A DNA stretch of 32,434 bases from Candidatus Omnitrophota bacterium (GTDB lineage Bacteria > Omnitrophota > Gorgyraeia > JAUYCX01), in the NCBI GenBank assembly GCA_030692045.1, contig JAUYCX010000065.1, forward strand, positions 1-32,434, given 5' to 3'. Both the position numbers and the translations under genes were made by a program. The notes under the pieces were generated by a model. The model searched no databases, was not told where the DNA came from, and saw only the letters and a program-made list of their open reading frames with translations. Shown in pieces: positions 1-6,664 of this stretch. The stretch's first letter is position 1; the number at the start of each line of letters is the position of its first letter.

Positions 1-101
1 GATTTCTAATGGTGAGTCGGGAATATTGATAACATATGCCCCTCGCCTAACCCAGATGGGTAGCCCTTCCTGATACCTTTTAAGGAAGGGGCTAAGCGCT
101 T

Positions 102-140
102 GTCAATTTCCTGCCTGCCTGCGGCAGGCGAGAAATTGAC
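102..140. repeat. Hairpin element with GC-rich core
   Basis: GTCAATTTC at 102-110 pairs with GAAATTGAC at 132-140. Between them is a GCCTGC/GCAGGC-rich palindromic core, giving a long stem. It lies in the leader of rpmF and could be a REP-like unit or an RNA processing site. Confidence 0.7.
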
Positions 141-185
141 TACGCAGGCTTCGGGGCTAATTCGCACTTATAAGTTATGTGCTTC

Positions 186-208
186 CGCCAAAATCTAAGA
201 TTTTGGCG
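186..208. repeat. Perfect 11-bp hairpin
   Basis: CGCCAAAATCT and AGATTTTGGCG are perfect reverse complements separated by one A. Second of three consecutive hairpins before rpmF. Confidence 0.75.
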
Positions 209-215
209 AGATCTC

Positions 216-238
216 GTCATTCGCCTTAGGCGAATGAC
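216..238. repeat. Perfect 10-bp hairpin with TTA loop
   Basis: GTCATTCGCC-TTA-GGCGAATGAC. A hairpin of the same design (CATCCGCC-TTA-GGCGGATG) occurs at 22145-22163, so this is a recurrent element type in this genome. Confidence 0.75.
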
Positions 239-259
239 GGACATTAAAGAAAGGAAAAT

Positions 260-457
260 ATGGCATTACCTAAACGAAGACATTCTAAGACACGAGGCAG
301 AAAAAGAAGGACATTCTGGAAATTAAGAAATCCTAATTTAAGCAATTGTCCTCAATGCAAACAGCCAAAACTTTCGCATAGGGTTTGTCCTACCTGTGGT
401 TATTATGATGGTAAGCAGGTAGTTCAGATAAAGGTAAAGGAAAAGAAGGTCAAATGA
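260..457 (+). CDS. rpmF: 50S ribosomal protein L32
   Basis: This is bL32, a small zinc-ribbon protein of the large ribosomal subunit. The 65 residues open with the family signature [17 protein letters not shown], followed by paired CxxC motifs (CPQC, then CPTC) that would bind one zinc ion. The lysine-rich tail is typical. The start has a usable Shine-Dalgarno (AAAGAAAGGA) just upstream. rpmF directly before plsX and fab genes is a classic arrangement linking translation and lipid synthesis, and that order holds here, although a GIY-YIG ORF and hairpins now separate rpmF from plsX. Confidence 0.97.
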   Translation: MALPKRRHSKTRGRKRRTFWKLRNPNLSNCPQCKQPKLSHRVCPTCGYYDGKQVVQIKVKEKKVK

Positions 458-461
458 AGAC

Positions 462-495
462 ATAACTTACGCAAGCGTTAGCGAGCGTAAGTTAT
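462..495. repeat. 11-bp inverted repeat hairpin
   Basis: ATAACTTACGC at 462-472 pairs with GCGTAAGTTAT at 485-495 across a 12-nt loop. It starts 4 bases after the rpmF stop and could serve as a processing or attenuation site; it lacks a T-run, so it is not a standard terminator. Confidence 0.7.
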
Positions 496-509
496 AGGCT
501 GAAGGCCGT

Positions 510-536
510 GTCTGAATTTGACCCAGCACTAATTTT
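510..536. repeat. Left arm of inverted repeat around GIY-YIG ORF
   Basis: ACCCAGCACTAATTTT (521-536) is the exact reverse complement of 775-790. A looser extension (GTCTG plus AATT) reaches back to 510. The next base begins the ATG of the ORF. Confidence 0.85.
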
Positions 537-776
537 ATGAGCATATATTGGATTTATATTTTGAAAAACAGAAATACAAGTGAGTCTTATTACGGTTATA
601 CAAATAACTTAGAAAGACGTTTAAAAGAGCATGATATTGATGATAAATGGAAATTTATCGGTTGTGAAGGATACGCTTCAGAGTTAGATGCCAGAGAAAT
701 GGAAAATAAATTAAAACATTATGGACAGGCAAGAACTCATCTTAAGAACAGGCTTAAAAAATCGTTTCAATTGTAA
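537..776 (+). CDS. Stand-alone GIY-YIG endonuclease domain protein
   Basis: A 79-residue single-domain GIY-YIG protein of the UvrC/YhbQ superfamily. The first motif is seen as WIYILKN at residues 5-11 and the second as YYGYTNNLERRLKEH at about 18-32, the latter holding the usual catalytic Tyr and Arg. A Glu in the REMENKLK helix (residues 53-60) could be the metal ligand. Family members are DNA nucleases, often mobile or repair-related; the substrate here is unknown. There is no Shine-Dalgarno: the ATG abuts the left arm of a perfect 16-bp inverted repeat and the stop codon overlaps the right arm, so the ORF exactly fills the space between the arms. It sits between rpmF and plsX, which are normally adjacent, so it looks like an inserted guest. 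Confidence 0.85.
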   Translation: MSIYWIYILKNRNTSESYYGYTNNLERRLKEHDIDDKWKFIGCEGYASELDAREMENKLKHYGQARTHLKNRLKKSFQL

Positions 777-803
777 AATTAGTGCTGGGTTTAATTCGCA
801 GAC
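775..803. repeat. Right arm of inverted repeat around GIY-YIG ORF
   Basis: AAAATTAGTGCTGGGT (775-790) matches the left arm 521-536 in reverse complement without mismatch; weaker pairing continues to 803. The last two bases of the GIY-YIG stop codon are the first two of the arm. Confidence 0.85.
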
Positions 804-829
804 GTCCACCAATGAAACAGTGGCAGACT

Positions 830-869
830 ACAATTTACGTTCACTCACCTCGTTCGTTCCGTAAATTGT
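830..869. repeat. 10-bp hairpin before plsX
   Basis: ACAATTTACG (830-839) pairs with CGTAAATTGT (860-869) across a 20-nt loop; pairing resumes further out with GCAGAC (823-828) against GTCTGC. It resembles the hairpin at 462-495 in design but not in sequence. Confidence 0.65.
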
Positions 870-898
870 CTGCTCATTAAAGATAAAGGTTAAATATC

Positions 899-1891
899 AT
901 GAAAATCGCTTTAGATGCAATGGGTGGGGATTTTGCGCCAGCCACAATTGTGGCTGGCGCAATCCAAGCCGTTAAAGAATTTAAAGACATAGAAATAACT
1001 TTAGTCGGTAAAAATGAGGAAATTGAAAAAGAGCTGTTAAAATTTAAACCTGTTCCTCGTTCAATTAGTATTCTTCATGCCTCAGAAGTGATTGAGATGC
1101 ACGAGCCAGCAGCAGCCAGTGTGCGCAGGAAAAAGGATTCCTCAATTGTCAAGGCAATTGGGCTTTTAGAAAATAAAACCTGCGATGCATTTGTCAGCGC
1201 GGGAAATACCGGGGCGGTTGTGTGCGCTGCAACCTTAAACTTGGGGTTATTACCAGGAATTGAACGTCCAGGTATCGCCATTCTTATTCCCACCCTTAAA
1301 GGCGTTTCTTTAATGATTGATGTGGGTGCCAATATTGACCCAAAACCCGACCATCTTTTCCAGTATGCGGTGATGGCAAATGTCTATTTTCAGAATGTTC
1401 TAAATAAGATGAACCCATCTGTTGGGCTTTTGAATATCGGCGAAGAGGAAACAAAGGGAACAGATTTTGTTAAAGAAACACACAAATTACTCTCTGAAAA
1501 AATATTGAATTTTATCGGCAATGTCGAGGGCAAAGATATATTTTCTGGAAATTGCGATTGCGTTATCTGTGATGGGTTTGTAGGAAATATCGCCCTTAAG
1601 GTATCGGAGAGTTTAGCTGAGACCCTAAGCGAATTCTTAAAGCAGGAATTAACCCGCAATATTTTTGGCAAAATCGGGATTTTATTGTTAAGAGCCAGCC
1701 TGATTAGATTTAAAAAGAAGATTGATTATTCTGAATACGGCGGAGCTCCACTTTTAGGGGTGGATGGAATAGTGATTATCTGCCATGGCCGTTCCAATGT
1801 CAAGGCCATAAAAAATGCCATTGGCGCGGCTAAAAAAGAGGTGGAGCGCAACATCAATATCCAGATTATCGAGGAGATAAAGCGGATATGA
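899..1891 (+). CDS. plsX: Phosphate acyltransferase PlsX
   Basis: PlsX makes acyl-phosphate from acyl-ACP, the acyl donor for PlsY in the first step of phospholipid synthesis; it is a peripheral membrane enzyme. The 330-residue length is standard. Family blocks are visible in order: MKIALDAMGGDFAP at the N-terminus, SAGNTGAVV (about residues 101-109), ERPGIAILIP, IDVGANIDPKPDHLFQYA, NIGEEETKG, CDGFVGNIALK, and YGGAPLLGVDG near the C-terminus. The start is preceded by a weak AAAGG. Its last bases overlap the fabH start (ATGA), so the two are translationally coupled. Codons 13-21 contain a perfect 26-bp palindrome (935-960). Confidence 0.97.
   Translation: MKIALDAMGGDFAPATIVAGAIQAVKEFKDIEITLVGKNEEIEKELLKFKPVPRSISILHASEVIEMHEPAAASVRRKKDSSIVKAIGLLENKTCDAFVSAGNTGAVVCAATLNLGLLPGIERPGIAILIPTLKGVSLMIDVGANIDPKPDHLFQYAVMANVYFQNVLNKMNPSVGLLNIGEEETKGTDFVKETHKLLSEKILNFIGNVEGKDIFSGNCDCVICDGFVGNIALKVSESLAETLSEFLKQELTRNIFGKIGILLLRASLIRFKKKIDYSEYGGAPLLGVDGIVIICHGRSNVKAIKNAIGAAKKEVERNINIQIIEEIKRI
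935..960. repeat. Perfect 26-bp palindrome inside plsX
   Basis: The two 13-base halves, GCGCCAGCCACAA and TTGTGGCTGGCGC, are exact reverse complements with no spacer. It encodes the conserved region just after the GGDF motif, so it is not an insertion into the protein. It could form a hairpin in the mRNA about 12 codons into the gene. Confidence 0.9.
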
Positions 1892-2868
1892 AAATCAGAG
1901 CAGGGATAATTGGTGTAGGCTGTTATTTGCCGTCTAAAAGATTAACCAATGCAGACTTGGAAAAAATGGTGGACACAACTGATGAATGGATTACTACCCG
2001 CACTGGCATAAAGGAACGTAGAATTGCCTCTAAAAATGAGGCAGTGAGCGACTTGGCTATTGCCGCTGCAAAAAATGCTTTAAAAGATGCCAAGGTAAAA
2101 CCGGAAGATTTGGATTTAATTATTGTGGCAACAATTAGTCCGGACATGCACTTTCCTTCCACTGCCTGCCTTGTGCAAAAGGCTCTTGGCGCTAAAAAGG
2201 CATTATGTTTTGATGTGGGCGCGGCTTGCGCAGGTTTTGTATATGCCTTGTCAATTGCTCAACAGTTTATAGAAAGCGGCAAAACCAAAAAAGTTTTGGT
2301 TATCGGAGCTGAAATGCTTTCTTCAATTACTGATTGGACTGATAGAAATACCTGCGTATTGTTTGGCGATGGCGCAGGAGCTTGCGTAGTTACGCCTGTT
2401 AAGCGCGGCGGAATAATCTCAAGCTACCTGGGAAGTGATGGCTCACAAAGCGATTTGATGATGATGCCAGGCGGTGGTTCGCGCCATCCTGCCAGCCACC
2501 AGACCATAAATAAGAAAATGCATTTTATCAAAATGCAAGGCAAAGAGCTTTTTAAATTAGCAGTAAACATTATGGCAGATGCAGCTAATAAGGCTTTAAA
2601 ACAAGCAGGCTTAAAATGTAAGGATGTAGATTGTGTTATCCCTCATCAGGCAAATATCAGAATTTTAATGGCAGTTGCCAAAAAATTAGGCCTTCCTCCA
2701 GAAAAAATCTTCCTGAATATCGAACGCTACGGAAATATGTCTTCTGCCTCCACAGCCACTGCCCTTTGCGAAGCAGTTAGAAAAGGAAAAATTAAAAAAG
2801 GCGATATTGTAGTTTTAGATGCCTTTGGCGCAGGCTTGGTCTGGGGAGCGTGTGTGATCCGTTGGTAA
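1888..2868 (+). CDS. fabH: 3-oxoacyl-ACP synthase III (KAS III)
   Basis: FabH condenses acetyl-CoA (or a branched starter) with malonyl-ACP to start fatty-acid synthesis. The 326 residues show a complete thiolase-fold enzyme: catalytic Cys114 in GAACAGF, His253 in IPHQANIRI and Asn283 in ERYGNMSSAS. The N-terminal IIGVGCYLPSKRLTN and the WITTRTGIKERRI segment are typical of the family. The start codon overlaps the plsX stop by four bases. Downstream, only two bases separate its stop from the repeat arm that precedes a four-helix-bundle gene, which now interrupts the usual fabH-fabD junction. Confidence 0.97.
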   Translation: MKIRAGIIGVGCYLPSKRLTNADLEKMVDTTDEWITTRTGIKERRIASKNEAVSDLAIAAAKNALKDAKVKPEDLDLIIVATISPDMHFPSTACLVQKALGAKKALCFDVGAACAGFVYALSIAQQFIESGKTKKVLVIGAEMLSSITDWTDRNTCVLFGDGAGACVVTPVKRGGIISSYLGSDGSQSDLMMMPGGGSRHPASHQTINKKMHFIKMQGKELFKLAVNIMADAANKALKQAGLKCKDVDCVIPHQANIRILMAVAKKLGLPPEKIFLNIERYGNMSSASTATALCEAVRKGKIKKGDIVVLDAFGAGLVWGACVIRW

Positions 2869-2875
2869 AAAACTA

Positions 2876-2908
2876 CAGACCATAGACAATAGACCAAAGA
2901 CCATAGAC
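2876..2908. repeat. Left arm (GACCATAGAC words) of guest gene element
   Basis: A 33-base stretch made of GACCATAGAC / AATAGACC words. It matches the reverse complement of 3340-3372 at 27 of 33 positions. It fills the space between fabH and the four-helix-bundle ORF. Confidence 0.85.
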
Positions 2909-2912
2909 AAAA

Positions 2913-3284
2913 ATGAGAGACTACAAAAACATTAAAGCCTATCAATTTGCAGATGACTTAGCGGTAGAGGTATATAAAATTACCAAAGATTTTCCAAAAG
3001 AAGAACTTTATGGATTAACTTCGCAACTTAGAAGAGCAGCAGTATCAATTCCAACCAATATTGCTGAGGGTGCAAGTCGTCAACATAAACGTGATTATCT
3101 TCGTTTTTTATATATTGCTAGAGGTTCATCCGCAGAAACAGAATATTTACTACATTTGTCACATAGATTAGGTTATTTGAGTAATGAAAAATTTGATAAA
3201 ATAGATGGCCTAAAACAGGAAGCTGTAAAAACAGTATTTGGTTTGATAAGTTCAGTTGAGAAAGAAACGCGTTTTACATCTTGA
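2913..3284 (+). CDS. Four-helix-bundle protein (S23 / IVS-encoded family)
   Basis: A 123-residue member of the family found as ORFs inside 23S rRNA intervening sequences and as free genes (four helix bundle protein, TIGR02436-like; structurally akin to the Avd protein of diversity-generating retroelements). Family hallmarks: the opening YKNIKAYQFADDLAVEVY, LTSQLRRAAVSIPTNIAEG at about residues 35-53 with the conserved S-x-P-x-N-I-A-E-G, and RDYLRFLYIARGSSAE. Its biochemical function is not established. There is no Shine-Dalgarno; the upstream sequence is the left repeat arm. It sits between fabH and fabD on the same strand, enclosed by a 33-nt imperfect inverted repeat. Confidence 0.88.
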   Translation: MRDYKNIKAYQFADDLAVEVYKITKDFPKEELYGLTSQLRRAAVSIPTNIAEGASRQHKRDYLRFLYIARGSSAETEYLLHLSHRLGYLSNEKFDKIDGLKQEAVKTVFGLISSVEKETRFTS

Positions 3285-3339
3285 TTTGTTGCCTTGATAA
3301 CAAGTACAATTGTTTTGTATGGGCTGAAGGTTTCTAAAG

Positions 3340-3372
3340 GTCTATAGTCAATGGTCTATGGTCGATAGTCTG
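3340..3372. repeat. Right arm of guest element, contains fabD start
   Basis: The reverse complement matches 2876-2908 at 27 of 33 positions. The fabD ATG (3358) and its first codons lie within this arm. Confidence 0.85.
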
Positions 3373-4293
3373 AAAGAAATTAAACTTGCATTCATCTTCC
3401 CCGGTCAAGGCGCACAATATGTGGGAATGGCAAAGGAATTATACGATGCCTTTCCACAAGTGCGAGATTTATTCAAGCGAGCTGATGAAGTTCTTAATTT
3501 TCCTTTAAGCAAGCGTTGCTTTGAAGGCCCTGCAGAAATCTTAAAGAATACCTCAATTTGCCAACCAGCAATTTTATTGGTAAGTATTGCTTGTTTAGAA
3601 GTATCACGAGCATCGAGCATACAGCCAAAATTTGTTATGGGCTTGAGTTTAGGCGAATACACTGCTTTGTACGCCGCAGGCGTATTTTCTTTTGAGGATA
3701 TTTTACGCTTGGTACGTAAGCGCGCGGAATTAATGGATGACGCAGGCCGAAAAAAACCTGGAAAAATGGCGGCAATTTTGGATATTGAACTTGAGGAAAT
3801 AAAAAAGATTTGCCTTAACTCAAATTGCCATATTGCCAACTTAAATTGTCCGGGGCAAGTTGTGATTTCCGGAGGAACTTTAGCAGTGGAAAAGTGCGTT
3901 AATTTAGCCAAAGAAAAGGGGGCAAGAGCAGTTTTTTTAGAGGTAAGCGGCGCATTTCATTCTCCTTTAATGTGGGAGGCGGCAGAAGAGTTTAGGGGAT
4001 TTTTGGCAAACATTCCAATAATCGAGCCAAAAATCCCCATTATTTCCAATGTTGACGCCCAGCCAGAAACCCGCATAAATCAAATTCAAGAGAATTTAGT
4101 CAAACAAATTTACAGCTGTGTTTATTTTGAAAAATCCATCCAATATATCGCCTCGCAAAGTGTTACAACCTTTTTAGAAATCGGCCCGGGAAAAGTCCTA
4201 AAAGGTCTGCTTCGGCGTATTGACCCTTCCTTAAAAGTCTACAATATCGAAAAACCTTCAGATATAGAAAACTTCAACGCTAATGACCGCTAA
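3358..4293 (+). CDS. fabD: Malonyl-CoA:ACP transacylase
   Basis: FabD moves malonate from CoA to ACP for fatty-acid elongation. The 311-residue protein has FIFPGQGAQYVGMAKEL (residues 12-28), the nucleophile Ser97 in GLSLGEYTAL (the common GHSLG has Leu in place of His), Arg122 in RKRAEL and the catalytic His201 in GAFHSPLM. The next upstream ATG (3351) runs into a stop after five codons, so 3358 is the best start, but it has no Shine-Dalgarno and lies inside the right arm of the four-helix-bundle element. The last six codons (about 4276-4293) are also made of a repeat (CGCTAATGACCGCTAA). Codons around residues 83-88 (SRASSI) are encoded by CGAGCATCGAGCAT, another repeat word of this genome. 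Confidence 0.95.
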   Translation: MVDSLKEIKLAFIFPGQGAQYVGMAKELYDAFPQVRDLFKRADEVLNFPLSKRCFEGPAEILKNTSICQPAILLVSIACLEVSRASSIQPKFVMGLSLGEYTALYAAGVFSFEDILRLVRKRAELMDDAGRKKPGKMAAILDIELEEIKKICLNSNCHIANLNCPGQVVISGGTLAVEKCVNLAKEKGARAVFLEVSGAFHSPLMWEAAEEFRGFLANIPIIEPKIPIISNVDAQPETRINQIQENLVKQIYSCVYFEKSIQYIASQSVTTFLEIGPGKVLKGLLRRIDPSLKVYNIEKPSDIENFNANDR

Positions 4294-4305
4294 TTTGAAA
4301 ACACT

Positions 4306-4335
4306 AATTACCGCGAATAATTATTAGCGGTAATT
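4306..4335. repeat. Near-perfect hairpin of CGCTAATTACC words
   Basis: AATTACCGC (4306-4314) pairs with GCGGTAATT (4327-4335), and the intervening AATAATTATT is itself self-complementary. Further copies of the word (GGTAATTAGCG) follow up to about 4362. This is an arm pair without a cargo gene. Confidence 0.75.
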
Positions 4336-4413
4336 CGCTTAAAATTAGTGGTAATTAGCGTTCCAGTGGCAATTCGTGTGCAATTCGTGGACATTCGTAT
4401 TCACAGAAACCCC

Positions 4414-4442
4414 TTGACCTCATTAAAGTTACGGATTAAAAT
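4414..4442 (+). promoter_or_regulatory. Predicted sigma70-type promoter
   Basis: TTGACC at 4414-4419, a 17-base spacer, and TAAAAT at 4437-4442. It would drive the IS200-like transposase and possibly fabF, restoring transcription after the repeat-rich gap behind fabD. Confidence 0.5.
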
Positions 4443-4445
4443 AAT

Positions 4446-4464
4446 GTTCGATACTCGATACTCG
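4446..4464. repeat. TCGATACTCGATACTCG word repeat
   Basis: Short copy of the TCGATGCTCGA word family found also at 9409-9440, 10271-10302, and in opposite orientation inside HK1 and the RHS gene. It sits just before the transposase Shine-Dalgarno (AAGGAGAAGG). Confidence 0.7.
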
Positions 4465-4477
4465 TAAAGGAGAAGGA

Positions 4478-4858
4478 ATGGCATACTTTCACGTTTGGTT
4501 TGTAACTAAATATAGAAAAACAATATTAGAAGGTAAAGTAAGTAGGCGACTAAAAAATATATTCGCAGAGTGCATAGAAAGACATAAATATAACGTATTA
4601 GAATTGGAAACAAATAGGGACCATCTGCATTTGTTGCTAGAAACGAAAGACAAAACTGAACTTTCGGCAATAGTCAGGACGCTTAAGGCTGTATCCGCAA
4701 AAGAACTAAACGGCACCCCACGCTTCCGCGTGGGGAATGCAAGTTTCAGAAGAAGTTTTTGGGCAAGAAGATATGGCTCAAGAGAAATAGGCGAAAACCA
4801 AATAGAAGATATTCGGGAATATATTCGAAATCAGGATACTACAGGCGGAAGCCTGTAG
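4478..4858 (+). CDS. IS200-like Y1 (HUH) transposase
   Basis: A 126-residue TnpA of the IS200/IS605 single-strand transposase superfamily. The opening HVWFVTKYRKTI matches the family start, the HUH metal motif is in DHLHLLLE (about residues 48-55), and the likely nucleophile Tyr is in DIREYIRNQ near the C-terminus. Such enzymes cut and join single-stranded DNA at hairpins. The start has a strong AAGGAGAAGG Shine-Dalgarno. Two perfect hairpins lie inside the ORF, one of which carries the stop codon. It is co-directional with fabD and fabF and occupies the place where fabG and acpP usually lie. No TnpB is present. Activity is uncertain. Confidence 0.85.
   Translation: MAYFHVWFVTKYRKTILEGKVSRRLKNIFAECIERHKYNVLELETNRDHLHLLLETKDKTELSAIVRTLKAVSAKELNGTPRFRVGNASFRRSFWARRYGSREIGENQIEDIREYIRNQDTTGGSL
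4716..4735. repeat. 8-bp hairpin inside transposase ORF
   Basis: CCCCACGC-TTCC-GCGTGGGG. It is GC-rich in an AT-rich gene and encodes the segment TPRFRVG. Confidence 0.85.
4839..4858. repeat. 8-bp hairpin forming transposase 3' end
   Basis: CTACAGGC-GGAA-GCCTGTAG; its last three bases are the stop codon. Its loop GGAA is complementary to the TTCC loop of the hairpin at 4716-4735. Confidence 0.85.
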
Positions 4859-4867
4859 AGGAAAAAT

Positions 4868-6088
4868 ATGGGCTACAAAAATAGAAGAGTAGTTGTTACT
4901 GGTTTAGGAATTGTTTCTTCTATTGGAATTGGATGGAGAGATTTCTGGCAAAATCTAATCAAAGGTAAATCCGGAATTAGCAAAATTACATCCTTTGACA
5001 CAAAAGAATATGACCGTCACTTTGGCGGAGAGGTAAAAGATTTTAAGCCAGAAGAATTTATTGACCGTCGGAAAATCAAAAGAATGGGCAGAAGCTCGCA
5101 GTTAGCAGTTTCTGCCTCTAAACTTGCTCTTGAGGATGCAAGATTAAAAATTAAAGACATCGCAAAACAAAGAGCCGGGGTTTGCGTGGGGACAACTATG
5201 GGAGAGTCGCAGCTAATGGAACATATGGATAGAATCTGGACAACAAGGGGTGATAAATACATTGATTCAATGCATATCTTTTTATATCCTACCAGCATAA
5301 TTCCCACTGAAATTGCTCAGGAATTTAAATTGCATGCAAATAACCTTATCTTCTCCAATGCCTGCGCCGCAGGAAACTACTCAATTGGCTATGCCTTTGA
5401 TTTGATTAAAAATGAAAGAGCAGATTTAATGCTTGCCGGAGGAGTAGATGCTTTTTCAAGGATAAATTTTGTGGGCTTTGGACGGCTTTACGCCATTGCT
5501 CCAGAAATTTGCCAGCCCTTTGATAAAAATCGAAAGGGAATGTTAGTTTCAGAAGGCGCAGGAATGTTGGTTTTAGAATCCTTAGAAAGTGCCTTAAAAA
5601 GAAAAGCCCCAATTTACGCTGAAATTTTAGGTTATGGTCTTTCCTGCGATGCTTATCAGATGACCACTGCTTCGGTTGAGGGTGTAGCAGAATGTCTTAA
5701 AAAGTCATTAAGAGAGTCAAATATAAAGCCAGAGGATGTAGATTACATTAGCGCCCATGGAACAGGCACACCCACAAATGATAAAGTTGAATGCGCTGCC
5801 ATAAAAAATGTGTTTAAAAATTACAAAAAAATTCCCATTAGCTCCATAAAATCAATGTTAGGACACACAATGGGCGCAGCTGCGGCAATTGAGGCAATTG
5901 TTTGTTGTCTTACGATAAAAAATGGAATCATTCCTCCCACGATAAATTATGAAACAGCGGATCCCAATTGTGACATAGATTGCGTTCCCAATGAAGCGCG
6001 TAAACAAACAGTTAACATTGCTCTCAACAATTCACAAGCATTCGGTGGCAATAACGCCTGCGTAGTACTGAGAAAATTTGTTAGATGA
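4868..6088 (+). CDS. fabF: 3-oxoacyl-ACP synthase II (KAS II)
   Basis: FabF is the elongating condensing enzyme of type II fatty-acid synthesis. The 406 residues hold the complete Cys-His-His triad: Cys166 in NACAAGN, His297 in SAHGTGTPTND and His333 in LGHTMGAAAA. The N-terminal RRVVVTGLGIVSSIG is typical. AGAGGA lies just before the start. Normally acpP and fabG precede fabF; here the IS200-like gene ends only nine bases upstream. The last four bases overlap the start of a four-helix-bundle gene (ATGA), so that gene is translationally coupled to fabF. Confidence 0.96.
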   Translation: MGYKNRRVVVTGLGIVSSIGIGWRDFWQNLIKGKSGISKITSFDTKEYDRHFGGEVKDFKPEEFIDRRKIKRMGRSSQLAVSASKLALEDARLKIKDIAKQRAGVCVGTTMGESQLMEHMDRIWTTRGDKYIDSMHIFLYPTSIIPTEIAQEFKLHANNLIFSNACAAGNYSIGYAFDLIKNERADLMLAGGVDAFSRINFVGFGRLYAIAPEICQPFDKNRKGMLVSEGAGMLVLESLESALKRKAPIYAEILGYGLSCDAYQMTTASVEGVAECLKKSLRESNIKPEDVDYISAHGTGTPTNDKVECAAIKNVFKNYKKIPISSIKSMLGHTMGAAAAIEAIVCCLTIKNGIIPPTINYETADPNCDIDCVPNEARKQTVNIALNNSQAFGGNNACVVLRKFVR

Positions 6089-6513
6089 GCAGACCAGAAT
6101 ATCAGTATGAACCCATAGCTGGTTTTGAAAAGTTATGGGTTTGGCAGAGAGCTCACAAGCTAATGCTTGAAATGCATGAAATTGTTAAACGATTGCCACC
6201 TTCGGAGCGCTTCAAGTTAGCTAACCAAATTGAAAGAGCAACATCTTCTGTCCCGGACAATATCGCTGAAGGCTACGCTGCTTATTATTATAATGATAAA
6301 ATAAAAGGAATGTTTACTGCTCGTAAAGAGTCCGCAGAAAGTCAGAATCATATTGAAGCCTTAGTCGGTAAGAAATATTTATTACGTACAAAGGCTGATG
6401 ACTGGTTTAATCGTTATGAAAGGGTTATTGCTGGTATAAATAGCTTTGTAAATTACATAAGAGATAAACGTACGAAAAGTAATAAAAAAGGTTCAGGGAA
6501 AAGTTCCGGATGA
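6085..6513 (+). CDS. Four-helix-bundle protein coupled to fabF
   Basis: A 142-residue member of the same S23-like family as the protein at 2913, of a diverged subgroup. Visible hallmarks are GFEKLWVWQRAHKLMLEMHE (residues 13-32), LANQIERATSSVPDNIAEG (about 45-63, with the conserved S-x-P-x-N-I-A-E-G) and a later RKESAESQNHI helix. Unlike the other two copies it has no left repeat arm: its ATG overlaps the fabF stop. The basic, glycine/serine-rich tail is encoded by the beginning of a downstream repeat (CCGGAT words). Role unknown; coupling to fabF could simply reflect insertion at the stop codon. Confidence 0.82.
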   Translation: MSRPEYQYEPIAGFEKLWVWQRAHKLMLEMHEIVKRLPPSERFKLANQIERATSSVPDNIAEGYAAYYYNDKIKGMFTARKESAESQNHIEALVGKKYLLRTKADDWFNRYERVIAGINSFVNYIRDKRTKSNKKGSGKSSG

Positions 6514-6560
6514 CCGGATTCCCAGATATCCTAGTATCGGATTCCCGGTTTACCGGATGC
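6504..6560. repeat. CCGGAT / CCGGATTCCC word cluster
   Basis: Repeated words (CCGGATGACCGGATTCCC, then GGATTCCCGG and ACCGGAT) start inside the last codons of the four-helix-bundle gene. No matching opposed arm is visible upstream. Confidence 0.6.
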
Positions 6561-6592
6561 GCTTTTTAAATCATTATTAAGAAAATGAAACC

Positions 6593-6628
6593 ATGAAACT
6601 AAATCCCTTTGCGGTGTCAATTTGTTGA
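6593..6628 (+). repeat. Short copy of HK1 5' end (copy 1)
   Basis: Encodes MKLNPFAVSIC and a stop, matching the start of the histidine kinase at 10330 (MPLNPFAVSNLL). It is the most diverged of four truncated copies, each lying directly upstream of a nucleotidyltransferase/HEPN pair. The -35 element of the next gene begins 5 bases after its stop. Confidence 0.75.
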
Positions 6629-6633
6629 TAGCC

Positions 6634-6662
6634 TTGACAGATAGGCTAAGTTATGTTAATAT
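6634..6662 (+). promoter_or_regulatory. Predicted promoter of HTH-MNT/HEPN operon
   Basis: Perfect -35 TTGACA (6634-6639), 17-base spacer, -10 TAATAT (6657-6662). The expected start point falls inside the palindrome at 6665-6680. Confidence 0.6.
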
Positions 6663-6664
6663 TA

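Larger units (their letters stand above)
1..259. other. Upstream spacer of hairpin elements, no gene recognised
   Basis: No convincing gene. One frame is open from the edge to a TGA at 71-73, but its 23 codons resemble nothing I know, so it may be the tail of an upstream gene or noncoding. From about 61 onward the spacer is a run of inverted repeats (CCCTTCC at 64-70 against GGAAGGG at 84-90, then the hairpins listed separately). Confidence 0.6.

Noticed and set aside
1-73. C-terminus of an upstream YceD/DUF177 gene, often found before rpmF
   Set aside because: The 23 open codons do not resemble the end of that family; left as unassigned spacer.
2913-3284. Ribosomal protein or diversity-generating retroelement accessory (Avd)
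   Set aside because: The S23 name is historical and no reverse transcriptase or template/variable repeat is in the window; only the fold family is claimed.
4294-4477. Possible acpP remnant between fabD and the IS200-like gene
   Set aside because: I looked for the DSLD phosphopantetheine motif and found only repeat words and a promoter.
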